Source: DATGHS01 sp035307785 (GTDB lineage: Bacteria; Planctomycetota; Planctomycetia; Gemmatales; Gemmataceae). From it: 23,178 nt of DNA. Below are positions 14,073 through 20,815 of this stretch, one piece after another (positions within the stretch are counted from its first letter, which is position 1; the number at the start of each line of letters is the position of its first letter). The DNA is taken from assembly GCA_035307785.1 (NCBI GenBank), contig DATGHS010000075.1, positions 1-23,178 on the forward strand, read 5' to 3'. The notes below the pieces were generated by a model. It was not told the DNA's origin, searched no databases, and saw only the letters and a list, made by a program, of their open reading frames with translations. Made by a program: the position numbers and the translations under genes.

Positions 14073-16169
14073 TTAGCGCAACAACCACTCGACAACCTTA
14101 TCCGGCCGCGCTTTCTCGCGCTCCCGCAGCAGGTTGTCCTTCGCATTCGCGGCATCGTAGGCGGCATTGTTGATATGCCCAGAGCCGGTGCCGGCGCAGT
14201 TGTACAGGAACAGCGGCCGCGGGGCACAGAGCGCGGCAAACGCCCCCAGCCCGCCGTATTTTGCAGCGCCCGGCAACAACATCGGGTCATCGGTCTTGTC
14301 AATGCGCTCGAAACGAAACTGGTTCATGTCGGCCGCAGTGCGCTCGACGGCATCGCCGCAGATGGCGGAAGCAAGGACCGTGGCCGGGCCCATGCCGTCC
14401 CAGCCAACAAGATAGACCTTTTCCGCGGCAAATGATCTCTTCGCAACTGCCACGCAAGTGACAATGTCGCGCACCTGCTCAGCCAGCGGACTGCGATTGT
14501 AGCCATAGGTGTAGCCGGCGAAGCGCTTATCTACCGCGTGCATCGGCCCCGATTGCTCGCCAATGTAAAGCGGATCCGGAGCCATTACAACCATTTCTTT
14601 GTCTACCATCGTTTGCGCGGAAGGCACCAGCTTTTCGCCATCGAAAAGACTCGCTTTACCCTTGGGATGAATCCAGACCACGATCTTGCGAGACGGCTTC
14701 TTCCCCGCCACGGACACGGACGGCATCATGTCGCTGTCGCCCTTGCGGCCAAAGACCGATTTGTCGATGGTATAGTCGCCCAGCATGGCCTGATCGGGAG
14801 CCGCTCGCCGCTCTAGCTGTAGCTTGGTGGGCATCTCACCTACCATCACCCGCAGTGCCGTGCCCACAACTTTCTTGAACTCCGCCAGGCTCGCGGCATC
14901 TTTCGGCAACAGCGCGGCCATCTGCTTGTCGGAGGCCTCGGTCATTACTTGCCGCAACTTCTCGGCCGGCAGCGCGTCCTTCGGCACGGGATGTTCGGCA
15001 TCGAAGACCGTTAGCTCCTTGGGCTGAGCCGGCACGATTTCCTTTTCGGTCACCGGTTCGGGCCAGTCGAGTTTGAAGTGCTTGTTGAAGAAGTTGTACA
15101 TCACCTCGCGGCTTACCTGGTTGTAGTTGTGGCCGAACTGCGGGAAGCATTTCGCCATGACCTTATCTTCGGCCCCGTAGAGCTTGTAAAGCGCCTTCAA
15201 CTCCGGCAGGCCCTTGGTTTCGATATCGACCGTCCAGTCCTTGGCGGCCGACATGCCGAGCGGCTTTGGAGCGAAGAGGCCGGCGATTTCGACGTTGCCG
15301 GTGCCCACGCGGAGGTATGTGCAATTCTCGCAAATGCAGCCGCCTTGCATGGCCGTGGAAACCATGACAGCCGGGAACGCGGCACTAAGCCGGTCGTCGA
15401 TCGCGGCCAGGATGAACGTCTGCGTGCCGCCGCCGCTCGCGCCGGTCATGCCGATGCGCTTGGGATCGACATCCGGCAGGCTCAAGACGAAGTCGAGCGC
15501 GCGCACGCTGTTCCAGGTTTGCAGGCCCATGAAGCTCTGTTGCCGCAGTTCCGCCAGGGCGTCGGTGAAGCCGACGGTGTGCTTGATCGCCTGGCTATCG
15601 GAATGGCCCACCATGTCGTAGAAGAAAGCGACACAGCCCATGCGAGCTAGTGTGGCACAGAGCGCGTGCAGGAAGAAGTGGGCGTTCGGCTCGAACTTCT
15701 CGGCACCGGACTTCAATTCCTGCTTGGCGTACTTGTCGCCCATGTCGGTCAGGCGCGCGTTGGTCCAGTGGCCGTGAGCGCACAGCACCGCGGGCACTGG
15801 GCCCTTCGTGTTCTTGGGCCGGTACAGGTTCCCGCATACATAATGTCCCGGCATGCTGGCGAAATAGACCTTTTCAATGGTGTAATCGTCGCGTTCGATC
15901 TTGCCGTGGATGACGGCGTTCAGCGGGGTCTTTTCCGGCATGGGCCAGAGGCCTGTGGCCACCAGCACCTGTTCCCGCAGCGCCTTCCGTCGCGCTTCCC
16001 ATACTTCCTTGCTGGCCGGCGGCTTGAAGGGGAAGTAGCCGTCGAGCGTGATCGGCGGGCCCAAGCGCGAGTCTTTCGACTTTTCGCCTTCGGGACGAAC
16101 GCGGCTGGGATCTTCGGCAAGTGCGATGGCGGGCAAGAGCAGCAGGCAAAGTGAGAGGATGCGGCGCAT
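14073..16169 (-). CDS. Secreted acetyl-xylan-esterase-like hydrolase, two alpha/beta domains
   Basis: Encodes 698 residues. Signal peptide 1-18 (ILSLCLLLLPAIALA, cut before EDPSR). The N-terminal half is an alpha/beta hydrolase: VPAVLCAHGH (oxyanion-side strand, about 125-134), the nucleophile elbow GASGGG with Ser245, Asp311 in AKDWTVD as possible acid and His347 in FGHNYN as catalytic base. This is the layout of the acetyl xylan esterase/dienelactone-hydrolase-like proteins that planctomycetes export. The C-terminal part (from about 500) looks like a second hydrolase fold, with KIVVWIHPKG, VYLVGWDGMGPATVLASA and CAPRPLFLYNCAG, but its elbow has Asp in place of Ser. Acetyl or other ester removal from polysaccharides is the likely role. 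GAGG lies seven bases before the ATG, and a good promoter is at 16208-16236. Confidence 0.87.
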   Translation of the reverse strand: MRRILSLCLLLLPAIALAEDPSRVRPEGEKSKDSRLGPPITLDGYFPFKPPASKEVWEARRKALREQVLVATGLWPMPEKTPLNAVIHGKIERDDYTIEKVYFASMPGHYVCGNLYRPKNTKGPVPAVLCAHGHWTNARLTDMGDKYAKQELKSGAEKFEPNAHFFLHALCATLARMGCVAFFYDMVGHSDSQAIKHTVGFTDALAELRQQSFMGLQTWNSVRALDFVLSLPDVDPKRIGMTGASGGGTQTFILAAIDDRLSAAFPAVMVSTAMQGGCICENCTYLRVGTGNVEIAGLFAPKPLGMSAAKDWTVDIETKGLPELKALYKLYGAEDKVMAKCFPQFGHNYNQVSREVMYNFFNKHFKLDWPEPVTEKEIVPAQPKELTVFDAEHPVPKDALPAEKLRQVMTEASDKQMAALLPKDAASLAEFKKVVGTALRVMVGEMPTKLQLERRAAPDQAMLGDYTIDKSVFGRKGDSDMMPSVSVAGKKPSRKIVVWIHPKGKASLFDGEKLVPSAQTMVDKEMVVMAPDPLYIGEQSGPMHAVDKRFAGYTYGYNRSPLAEQVRDIVTCVAVAKRSFAAEKVYLVGWDGMGPATVLASAICGDAVERTAADMNQFRFERIDKTDDPMLLPGAAKYGGLGAFAALCAPRPLFLYNCAGTGSGHINNAAYDAANAKDNLLREREKARPDKVVEWLLR

Positions 16170-16207
16170 GGTGGGACCTCGCAGGAGGGGAATATCGCTG
16201 AAGTCGC

Positions 16208-16236
16208 AGGATATACAGGAGGAAGCGAACGGTCAA
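16208..16236 (-). promoter_or_regulatory. Sigma-70-type promoter for esterase gene
   Basis: Minus-strand TTGACC (16231-16236) and TATCCT (16208-16213) are 17 bases apart. The start of transcription would fall near 16201, about 30 bases before the ATG at 16169. Confidence 0.6.
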
Positions 16237-16254
16237 TTGCGTGGGCAGCGGAAC

Positions 16255-16282
16255 ACGTGGGATAAGATTCCAATCTGGTCCG
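16255..16282 (+). repeat. Inverted repeat, left arm
   Basis: ACGTGGGATAAGATTCC and following bases match, inverted, the segment 16468-16496 with two substitutions and one single-base gap. The two arms flank the small membrane ORF at 16321-16494. Confidence 0.75.
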
Positions 16283-16320
16283 AAAAGAGGATTTGGAATC
16301 CCGAACGCGATGCCAACATT

Positions 16321-16494
16321 TCAGCGGCACTTCATCACGAGAACAATGACGAGTAGTAATAGCCCCAGCCACAACAGAAAATCACGCCATCCGCCAAGAG
16401 AATATCGCCACGCCATAAAGTAGATTCCAGCCGACGTGGCACCGAATACCACGGCCCCGAAACGAATCGGAACAAGATTGGAATCTTGTCCCAC
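16321..16494 (-). CDS. Small two-helix membrane protein, probable
   Basis: A 57-codon frame directly after rex, in the same frame and separated only by the rex TGA and two codons. From the GTG at 16494 it reads GQDSNLVPIR, then a hydrophobic stretch (residues 10-29, FGAVVFGATSAGIYFMAW), a short polar loop (RYSLGGWRD) and a second, very hydrophobic stretch (39-54, FLLWLGLLLLVIVLVM), ending KCR. Two well-shaped helices with a charged loop are unlikely by chance, so I support a real small membrane protein. There is no clear Shine-Dalgarno, the first codons lie in the inverted-repeat arm 16468-16496, and the exact start is therefore unsure. It could be translated by coupling to rex. Alternative: a chance frame in repeat-flanked spacer DNA. 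Confidence 0.42.
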   Translation of the reverse strand: MGQDSNLVPIRFGAVVFGATSAGIYFMAWRYSLGGWRDFLLWLGLLLLVIVLVMKCR

Positions 16495-16496
16495 GT
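16468..16496 (-). repeat. Inverted repeat, right arm with internal palindrome
   Basis: Partner of 16255-16282. It contains its own palindrome ACAAGATT-GG-AATCTTGT (16472-16489). It begins five bases beyond the rex stop and could cap the rex mRNA or fold over the start of the small downstream frame. Confidence 0.7.
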
Positions 16497-16500
16497 CGTG

Positions 16501-17190
16501 TCACCGCTCATTTAGCGACCATTGCACCAGAAATGCCAGTTGCTCAAGCTGCACTGTCAGGTCCACCGTCACCAGGCTCACACCGGGCGGCATCTTCAGC
16601 ACCGCCGGCGCGAAATTCAGCAGGCCGCGGATGCCGGCTTCGGCCAGGCGGTCGGCCACAGTCTGGGCCGCCTCGGCCGGAACGGTGAGAATACCTAACT
16701 CCGCGCCGCTCGATTGTACCACGTCGGCAATGTGATTGAGCGGATAGATGATCAGGCCGTCGATGGTCTGGCCGATCTTGGCGGCATCGCTGTCGCAAAG
16801 AGCAACCACACGAAATCCTTGCTGCTGAAAACCGCGATAGCGCAGTAAGGCGCGGGCGAGATTGCCGACGCCCACCAGTACGGCCTTCCACTCGCGGTCG
16901 ATGCCCAGGGCACGCCGAATGGCAGCAGTAAGGTCGGCAGCTGAGTAACCGATGCCGGGTTGGCCCAGGTTGCCGAGGTTGGCCAGATCCTTGCGGACCT
17001 GGGCATCGCTCACCCCAAGGCTTTCGCCAAGCTGGCTGCTGGATACTTTGGAATGTCCCTCGCGCAGCAAGCTGTCCAGACAGCGAAGGTAGAGGCTGAG
17101 CCGGCCGGCGCTGGCGCGCGAGAGCTTTGGTTCGGGGTGCCCGTTTTCGCGCGATGCCTGCGCGGGATGATGATTGCCTTTCGGCAGCAC
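16501..17190 (-). CDS. rex: Redox-sensing transcriptional repressor Rex
   Basis: Encodes about 229 residues. Rex senses the NADH/NAD+ ratio and represses respiration and fermentation genes. Domains in order: N-terminal winged helix (RLSLYLRCLDSLLREG, SSSQLGESLGVSDAQVRKDL), then a Rossmann NAD-binding domain (REWKAVLVGVGNLARALLRYRGF, VVALCDSDAAKIGQTIDG, ILTVPAEAAQTVADRLAEAG, GLLNFAPAVLKMP) and a C-terminal swap helix. Family fit is strong, but two conserved spots differ from the Rex proteins I know: ANLGNLGQPGIGY stands where the usual wording is YFGEFGKRGVGY, and the nucleotide loop is GVGNLA instead of GAGNLG. The frame begins at a GTG at 17202 with AGGA touching it; the GTG at 17190 has AGGAG eleven bases upstream and is preferred. 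A promoter lies at 17251-17279. No Rex operator is visible upstream. Confidence 0.93.
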   Translation of the reverse strand: MLPKGNHHPAQASRENGHPEPKLSRASAGRLSLYLRCLDSLLREGHSKVSSSQLGESLGVSDAQVRKDLANLGNLGQPGIGYSAADLTAAIRRALGIDREWKAVLVGVGNLARALLRYRGFQQQGFRVVALCDSDAAKIGQTIDGLIIYPLNHIADVVQSSGAELGILTVPAEAAQTVADRLAEAGIRGLLNFAPAVLKMPPGVSLVTVDLTVQLEQLAFLVQWSLNER

Positions 17191-17250
17191 GTACGTTCTC
17201 ACTCCTGTGGGAATCTCGGCCTGGAGAGCCGGCAGACTGTCCCTTTCGCC

Positions 17251-17279
17251 AGTGTAAAGGGCGCAAGAATATCGGTCAA
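17251..17279 (-). promoter_or_regulatory. Sigma-70-type promoter for rex
   Basis: Minus-strand TTGACC (17274-17279) and TACACT (17251-17256) are separated by exactly 17 bases, upstream of rex by about 60 bases. No inverted TTGTGA/TCACAA Rex site overlaps it. Confidence 0.65.
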
Positions 17280-17476
17280 GTTGAGGTAATTGCCGGCGTT
17301 GGCAGCGCTCAAAGAAACCAAGGATGGTAGCATTTTTCTTATCCGAGCTTTCCGTGTAATCAGTGGTTGCCTGTTTAGGTCCCGATGAGAAATGGATGAG
17401 GGGCGCAAGTCGATTTTCCGGTGGCGTTGTTGGTCCGGAAGATCAAAAATAACCCCGAAAAACTAGGGAGAAAGAT

Positions 17477-17758
17477 ATGTTCCGCCGAATTCTACTTGCG
17501 AGTGTGCTGGGAATCGGGCTTGTGGGCGCTTTGGCAATTCCGACTGTGGCCGACGCCCGCCCGCCGGAAGCGTACCGGCATGACGAGCATGACCGTGACT
17601 GGAAAGAACATCGCCGACACGACTTTGAAGTGCTCTACCGCGATGCCAATTGTCCCTGGAAGGTGTCGGGTGAATACCACAACCGTGCCGAGGCTAATTG
17701 CGCCGCCGAGCAGTTGCGCTGCCACGGCTTCCAGGTAGAAATCCGGCCGTGTGTGTGA
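17477..17758 (+). CDS. Small secreted four-cysteine protein
   Basis: Encodes 93 residues. Signal peptide 1-27 (LLASVLGIGLVGALAIPTVADA, cut before RPPEA). A His/Asp/Arg-rich stretch follows (YRHDEHDRDWKEHRRHDF, about 33-50), and then a compact domain FEVLYRDANCPWKVSGEYHN...AEANCAAEQLRCHGFQVEIRPC. Cysteines at 59, 75, 82 and 92 could form two disulfides outside the cell. The domain has the look of a short alpha/beta module in which a helix (AEANCAAEQLRCHG) is followed by a strand (FQVEI), similar to small uncharacterised planctomycete exported proteins. The His-rich stretch could bind metal, which is only inference. AGGGAG precedes the ATG by eight bases, and a perfect intrinsic terminator follows 20 bases after the stop, so this is a single-gene unit divergent from rex. 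Confidence 0.8.
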   Translation: MFRRILLASVLGIGLVGALAIPTVADARPPEAYRHDEHDRDWKEHRRHDFEVLYRDANCPWKVSGEYHNRAEANCAAEQLRCHGFQVEIRPCV

Positions 17759-17777
17759 TGCGCGCCGGCCACTGCTA

Positions 17778-17814
17778 CCCCGGCCTGGCGACCGCCGCCA
17801 GGCCGGGGTTTTTT
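17778..17814 (+). terminator. Intrinsic terminator of small secreted protein gene
   Basis: CCCCGGCCTGGCG (17778-17790) pairs perfectly with CGCCAGGCCGGGG (17796-17808) around a five-base loop, followed by TTTTTT. Confidence 0.95.
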
Positions 17815-17883
17815 CGTTCATGAGTAGGGTTTGCCTCGCATGTTGCTCGGCCACGGCAAGTGGATTTACGCAAACTTCATGCA

Positions 17884-17911
17884 CCCACAGGCTCGAAGAC
17901 TCGCCTGCGGG
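17884..17911 (-). terminator. Hairpin after alpha/beta hydrolase gene
   Basis: CCCACAGGC (17884-17892) and GCCTGCGGG (17903-17911) pair with one mismatch, about ten bases beyond the stop at 17922. There is no T-run on the minus-strand side, so termination is only possible. Confidence 0.4.
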
Positions 17912-17921
17912 CTTGGAAACA

Positions 17922-18710
17922 TTACTGCTTCGTCTGCTTCGCCAGCCATTTCTGAATCTCTTCCCTGAACTGCGGTTTCACGATAGAGGTGAAGTGATTG
18001 CCGCCCTTGATTTCAATGACCGACCACTCGGGCCGCACGGCTTTGAGAGGATCGACATACAGTTTTTGAACCAGCCCGTCCTCGTCGCCTACCAGCACGA
18101 TCATCGGAACCTTGATAGCTTTGATTTCATTTTCGGTCAGGGCCAACTTGGCCAGACTGCGGCCGCAAACGGCAGCGGCTTTGGCATTGGAGTCGTTTTT
18201 GCCGATTTGCCCAAAGCCCCACTGGCCCAATCCGCCGGCCTTCAGCCAGCCCATGCCGCCGAGGGTGCCCGAGAAAACGCGATCCGGATGCTTGACGATG
18301 AAGTTTCCCGCAATGATGCCACCCATCGAGTAACCGACGATGTGGGCCTTCTTCACTTTGAGATAATCCATCAAGCGAACCACGTCTTCGACCAGCTCTG
18401 GGCCGTATTCTCCCTCTTTTGTGGGCTTGTCCGACTGCCCGTGGCCGCGCACATCGAGTTCGATCACTTGATAGTCTTTAGCCAGCGCTGCTGTGATCCC
18501 CGGCAAGTCCCAGTTGATGCCGGCGCTGGAAAGCCAGCCGTGAATGAGGACTACCGGCTCGCCGTTGCCCTGCACCGAATACCAGATCTTAACGCCGTTG
18601 GAATCAAAAGTGCCACTGGCGGGCTTTTTCTCGCCGGCGGGAGCGGTACGGAAGAACAAAAAAAGGGTCAGCATGGCAAACAAAGCAATGGATCCGGGTA
18701 ACTGCTTCAT
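17922..18710 (-). CDS. Secreted alpha/beta-fold hydrolase
   Basis: Encodes 262 residues. Signal peptide of about 25 residues (IALFAMLTLFLFFRTAPA). The catalytic fold is complete: VVLIHGW (53-59, oxyanion hole), LDVRGHGQS (85-93), the nucleophile elbow GYSMGG with Ser128, the acid Asp209 or Asp211 in LVGDEDG, and His239 in KGGNHF. Length and motifs match the haloperoxidase/lipase/esterase-type monomeric hydrolases; the substrate is not predictable. The frame is open to 18839, but the ATG at 18710 is preferred because AGGGAG lies eight bases before it and the upstream part runs into the near-palindrome at 18796-18853. The product acts outside the cytoplasm. It is divergent from the DUF1570-type gene. 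Confidence 0.9.
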   Translation of the reverse strand: MKQLPGSIALFAMLTLFLFFRTAPAGEKKPASGTFDSNGVKIWYSVQGNGEPVVLIHGWLSSAGINWDLPGITAALAKDYQVIELDVRGHGQSDKPTKEGEYGPELVEDVVRLMDYLKVKKAHIVGYSMGGIIAGNFIVKHPDRVFSGTLGGMGWLKAGGLGQWGFGQIGKNDSNAKAAAVCGRSLAKLALTENEIKAIKVPMIVLVGDEDGLVQKLYVDPLKAVRPEWSVIEIKGGNHFTSIVKPQFREEIQKWLAKQTKQ

Positions 18711-18795
18711 CGTTGGCTCCCTTATTCCGCACGGGATCTCGCGGCTAATCGTTTGATCTACCTTGGCGCAGTGAAGCCGGTTTCGGAAAAAGCTA

Positions 18796-18853
18796 GCGAG
18801 CCGCCGGGCTTGTCCCGGCGGGACGTCCGGCGGGGACAAGCCCCGCCGCTTGC
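18796..18853. repeat. 58-bp near-palindrome centred on GGACGTCC
   Basis: Arms read outward from the palindrome GGACGTCC (18821-18828). The left contains GGGCTTGTCCC and the right GGGACAAGCCC, with a few G/C transversions and one G-T pair between arms. It lies in the divergent spacer between the hydrolase and DUF1570-type genes. Confidence 0.7.
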
Positions 18854-18878
18854 ATTGATGCGAATGACCACAACTTCA

Positions 18879-18908
18879 TTGGCAAGCGCCCGCCGGGCGG
18901 AGTATAGT
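18879..18908 (+). promoter_or_regulatory. Sigma-70-type promoter for DUF1570-type gene
   Basis: TTGGCA (18879-18884) and TATAGT (18903-18908) are 18 bases apart. The spacer contains an inverted repeat CGCCC-GCC-GGGCG (18887-18899), a possible operator. The predicted transcript starts about 30 bases before the ATG at 18946. Confidence 0.65.
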
Positions 18909-18945
18909 GAAAAGACGGCGACAGTTACTCTTCTGAGGTTGCCCC

Positions 18946-20334
18946 ATGTATTTCGTGGGCCGGTATGGACCGTGGCTCATCGTCTGCACCTTGGCCGTCT
19001 TGGCCGTGCCGCCCGCCGTTGCCGACAACGGCCCGGCGCAGGGATGGAAGTTCGAAAAACTACACCTGAAATCGGGCGTCTGCTTTCAAGGCCTGCTCGT
19101 AGAGGAAACTGCGAGCGGCGTCCGCTTTCAGAATGTGCGGCAGGCGCCGGGCCGGCCTACAGTCATTATCGAGACCACTTTTCCACGTAACGAAGTCGCT
19201 CGGGTTGATCGCCTGGCGGATGCCGATCGGGAACGCTTGCAAGCGCGCATCCGCGATTTGGAGCAATCTTCGGGCGCCGGAGAAAAGGAACGCTTGCCCG
19301 GGCTTGAACTCGAATCGGTCGCCTGGGGCAAAGATCCGAAGGGCGGGCTGCGCTATACTTCCGACTACTTCATGCTCACGTCCAATGCACCGGAGGAAGT
19401 GGTCCGGCGCGCCGCGTATCGGCTGGAGCAGATTTACCTGGCCTACACGCGCTTTCTGCCGCCGCGGCATCCCGGCGGCGAGCCGACGCGCGTCGAATTG
19501 CTGATCGACGCCGAAGAATATCAGCGTCTATTGCTGGCGCAGAAGCAGCCGTTCTTGAACCCGGCATTTTTCGACGGCTCGGCCAATCGCATTGTTTGTT
19601 TCAGCGATCTCCAGCGCCTGGGCGAAGAACTGGCCCAGGTGCAGAAGGCACACGATAAATTGCGCCAGGAGTTGAACAAGCAGGAGTCGGAATTCCGGAA
19701 ACTGTACAAGAGCAAAGAACTCGAGCGCATGCTGGAACCGATCAAGCAGACACGCGCCCGCATTGCCGGCGCCGACAGCACGAACCGAGCCCTGTTCGAC
19801 CGCGTGACCCGTCAATTGTTCGCCACTTTGTACCATGAGGCCTTTCACGCGTATCTGAATAGCTTCGTTTATCCGCAGCAATCCGGCGAGTTGCCGCGCT
19901 GGCTCAACGAGGGCTTGGCGCAGATTTTCGAGACGGCGGTGGTGGAAGCGGGCGAACTTCGAGTTGGCCATGCCGACTACGATCGACTGAAGCGCGCGAA
20001 AGACGCCCTGCGCAAGGGCGAACTCGTGCCGCTCCCACAACTATTGAACAGCGGGCCGAAGCAATTCATGCTCGTGCACGTGGGCGAACGGCAGATTTCC
20101 GACCAACACTACCTCACCTCCTGGGCGGTGGCGTTTTACCTGACCTTCGATCGCCGGCTCTTCGGCAGCGAGGCGATGGATCTTTACGTCCGCAGGCTGG
20201 CCGACAAGGCTGACGCCCGCGAGGCTTTCGAAGCGCTTATGGGTCAAAAACTGCCACAATTCGAGAAAGACTTCGCTCGCTACCTGCAAGACTTGCAGCC
20301 CGACGGCAGCGTGGCGAAGCTGAGCAAGCCGTGA
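18946..20334 (+). CDS. Secreted DUF1570-type putative metallopeptidase
   Basis: Encodes 462 residues. Signal peptide 1-26 (PWLIVCTLAVLAVPPAVA). Residues 30-90 look like a small beta-rich domain (LHLKSGVCFQGLLVEE, as in planctomycete membrane-associated proteins). A coiled-coil-like stretch (about 222-262: EELAQVQKAHDKLRQELNKQ) precedes the catalytic-looking region LYHEAFHAYL with His297, Glu298 and His301 (HExxH), then LPRWLNEGLAQIFE with Glu322 as the third zinc ligand expected in gluzincins. The whole matches DUF1570 proteins, which are peptidase-like but uncharacterised. Activity is therefore inferred from the intact zinc site. GAGG is found eight bases before the ATG, with a good promoter at 18879-18908 and a strong hairpin after the gene. 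Confidence 0.88.
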   Translation: MYFVGRYGPWLIVCTLAVLAVPPAVADNGPAQGWKFEKLHLKSGVCFQGLLVEETASGVRFQNVRQAPGRPTVIIETTFPRNEVARVDRLADADRERLQARIRDLEQSSGAGEKERLPGLELESVAWGKDPKGGLRYTSDYFMLTSNAPEEVVRRAAYRLEQIYLAYTRFLPPRHPGGEPTRVELLIDAEEYQRLLLAQKQPFLNPAFFDGSANRIVCFSDLQRLGEELAQVQKAHDKLRQELNKQESEFRKLYKSKELERMLEPIKQTRARIAGADSTNRALFDRVTRQLFATLYHEAFHAYLNSFVYPQQSGELPRWLNEGLAQIFETAVVEAGELRVGHADYDRLKRAKDALRKGELVPLPQLLNSGPKQFMLVHVGERQISDQHYLTSWAVAFYLTFDRRLFGSEAMDLYVRRLADKADAREAFEALMGQKLPQFEKDFARYLQDLQPDGSVAKLSKP

Positions 20335-20337
20335 CCT

Positions 20338-20380
20338 AACGTTGAGCGGGGGACCCCCGAAGGGTCCCCCGCTCAACGTT
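20338..20380. terminator. Perfect 19-bp hairpin after DUF1570-type gene
   Basis: 20338-20356 and 20362-20380 pair over all 19 bases, loop CCGAA. It begins three bases past the stop at 20334. No T-run follows, so it may act as an RNA-stabilising hairpin or a Rho-independent-like stop on either strand. Confidence 0.75.
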
Positions 20381-20457
20381 CCTACCGACCTCAAATTACC
20401 TTCCCCATCCGCGTAAAATGAGAGTGTGAAAAGGCGGTTTTCCCAGCGAGTTTTGCC

Positions 20458-20790
20458 ATGAGTTTTGACAAACAATTTGACGTGGACGGAGCGAATGCGG
20501 TGCTGATTACGATGCTCCCCGGGCCGAACCGGAAGCGCGTGCAAGGGCTTTATCAATACCGCTTGATCTACCGGCATCCGGAACCGGAGGCGGAAGGCTG
20601 CCTCGTGCTGTGGCAAGTTACCGGCGGCCGACAGGTCTATCAGATCGCCCTTCAGCGCGACGAACGCAAGCGGCTGCACTGGCACTGCACCTGCGCCGAT
20701 GCCGTTTACCGTGGTGAAAAGACGATGAACCACGTTTGCAAGCACGTGAAGGGGCTGCTGGCATTTGCACCATCGATGAAAGCCGCGTAG
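20458..20790 (+). CDS. Stand-alone SWIM zinc-finger protein
   Basis: Encodes 110 residues and has no signal peptide. The C-terminal half contains the SWIM signature CxC-x14-CxH: Cys77 and Cys79 in HCTCAD, then Cys94 and His96 in HVCKHVKGLL. The first half is a beta-rich region (DGANAVLITMLPGPNRKRV, GCLVLWQVTGGRQVYQIALQ). SWIM domains bind nucleic acid or proteins through the zinc and usually sit next to SWI2/SNF2 helicases, MEKK-type kinases or transposases; here the protein is almost only the finger. A regulatory or DNA-binding role is inference. The Shine-Dalgarno is weak, and TAAAAT at 20416 could be a -10. It converges with the DUF6174-like gene, 25 bases apart. Confidence 0.78.
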   Translation: MSFDKQFDVDGANAVLITMLPGPNRKRVQGLYQYRLIYRHPEPEAEGCLVLWQVTGGRQVYQIALQRDERKRLHWHCTCADAVYRGEKTMNHVCKHVKGLLAFAPSMKAA

Positions 20791-20815
20791 CCTGCAACGC
20801 CGCTAGCGGCTTGGC

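Noticed and set aside
17203..17476. Rex operator (TTGTGA-N6-TCACAA type) in the rex upstream region
   Set aside because: Read on both strands; no half-site pair with acceptable spacing is present.
18711..18839. N-terminal extension of the alpha/beta hydrolase to 18839
   Set aside because: It runs into the near-palindrome, has no ribosome site and would bury the signal peptide.
20799..20810. Palindrome GCCGCTAGCGGC between the convergent SWIM and DUF6174-like genes as a terminator
   Set aside because: The stem would have about five pairs with a two-base loop and no T-run, too weak to support.
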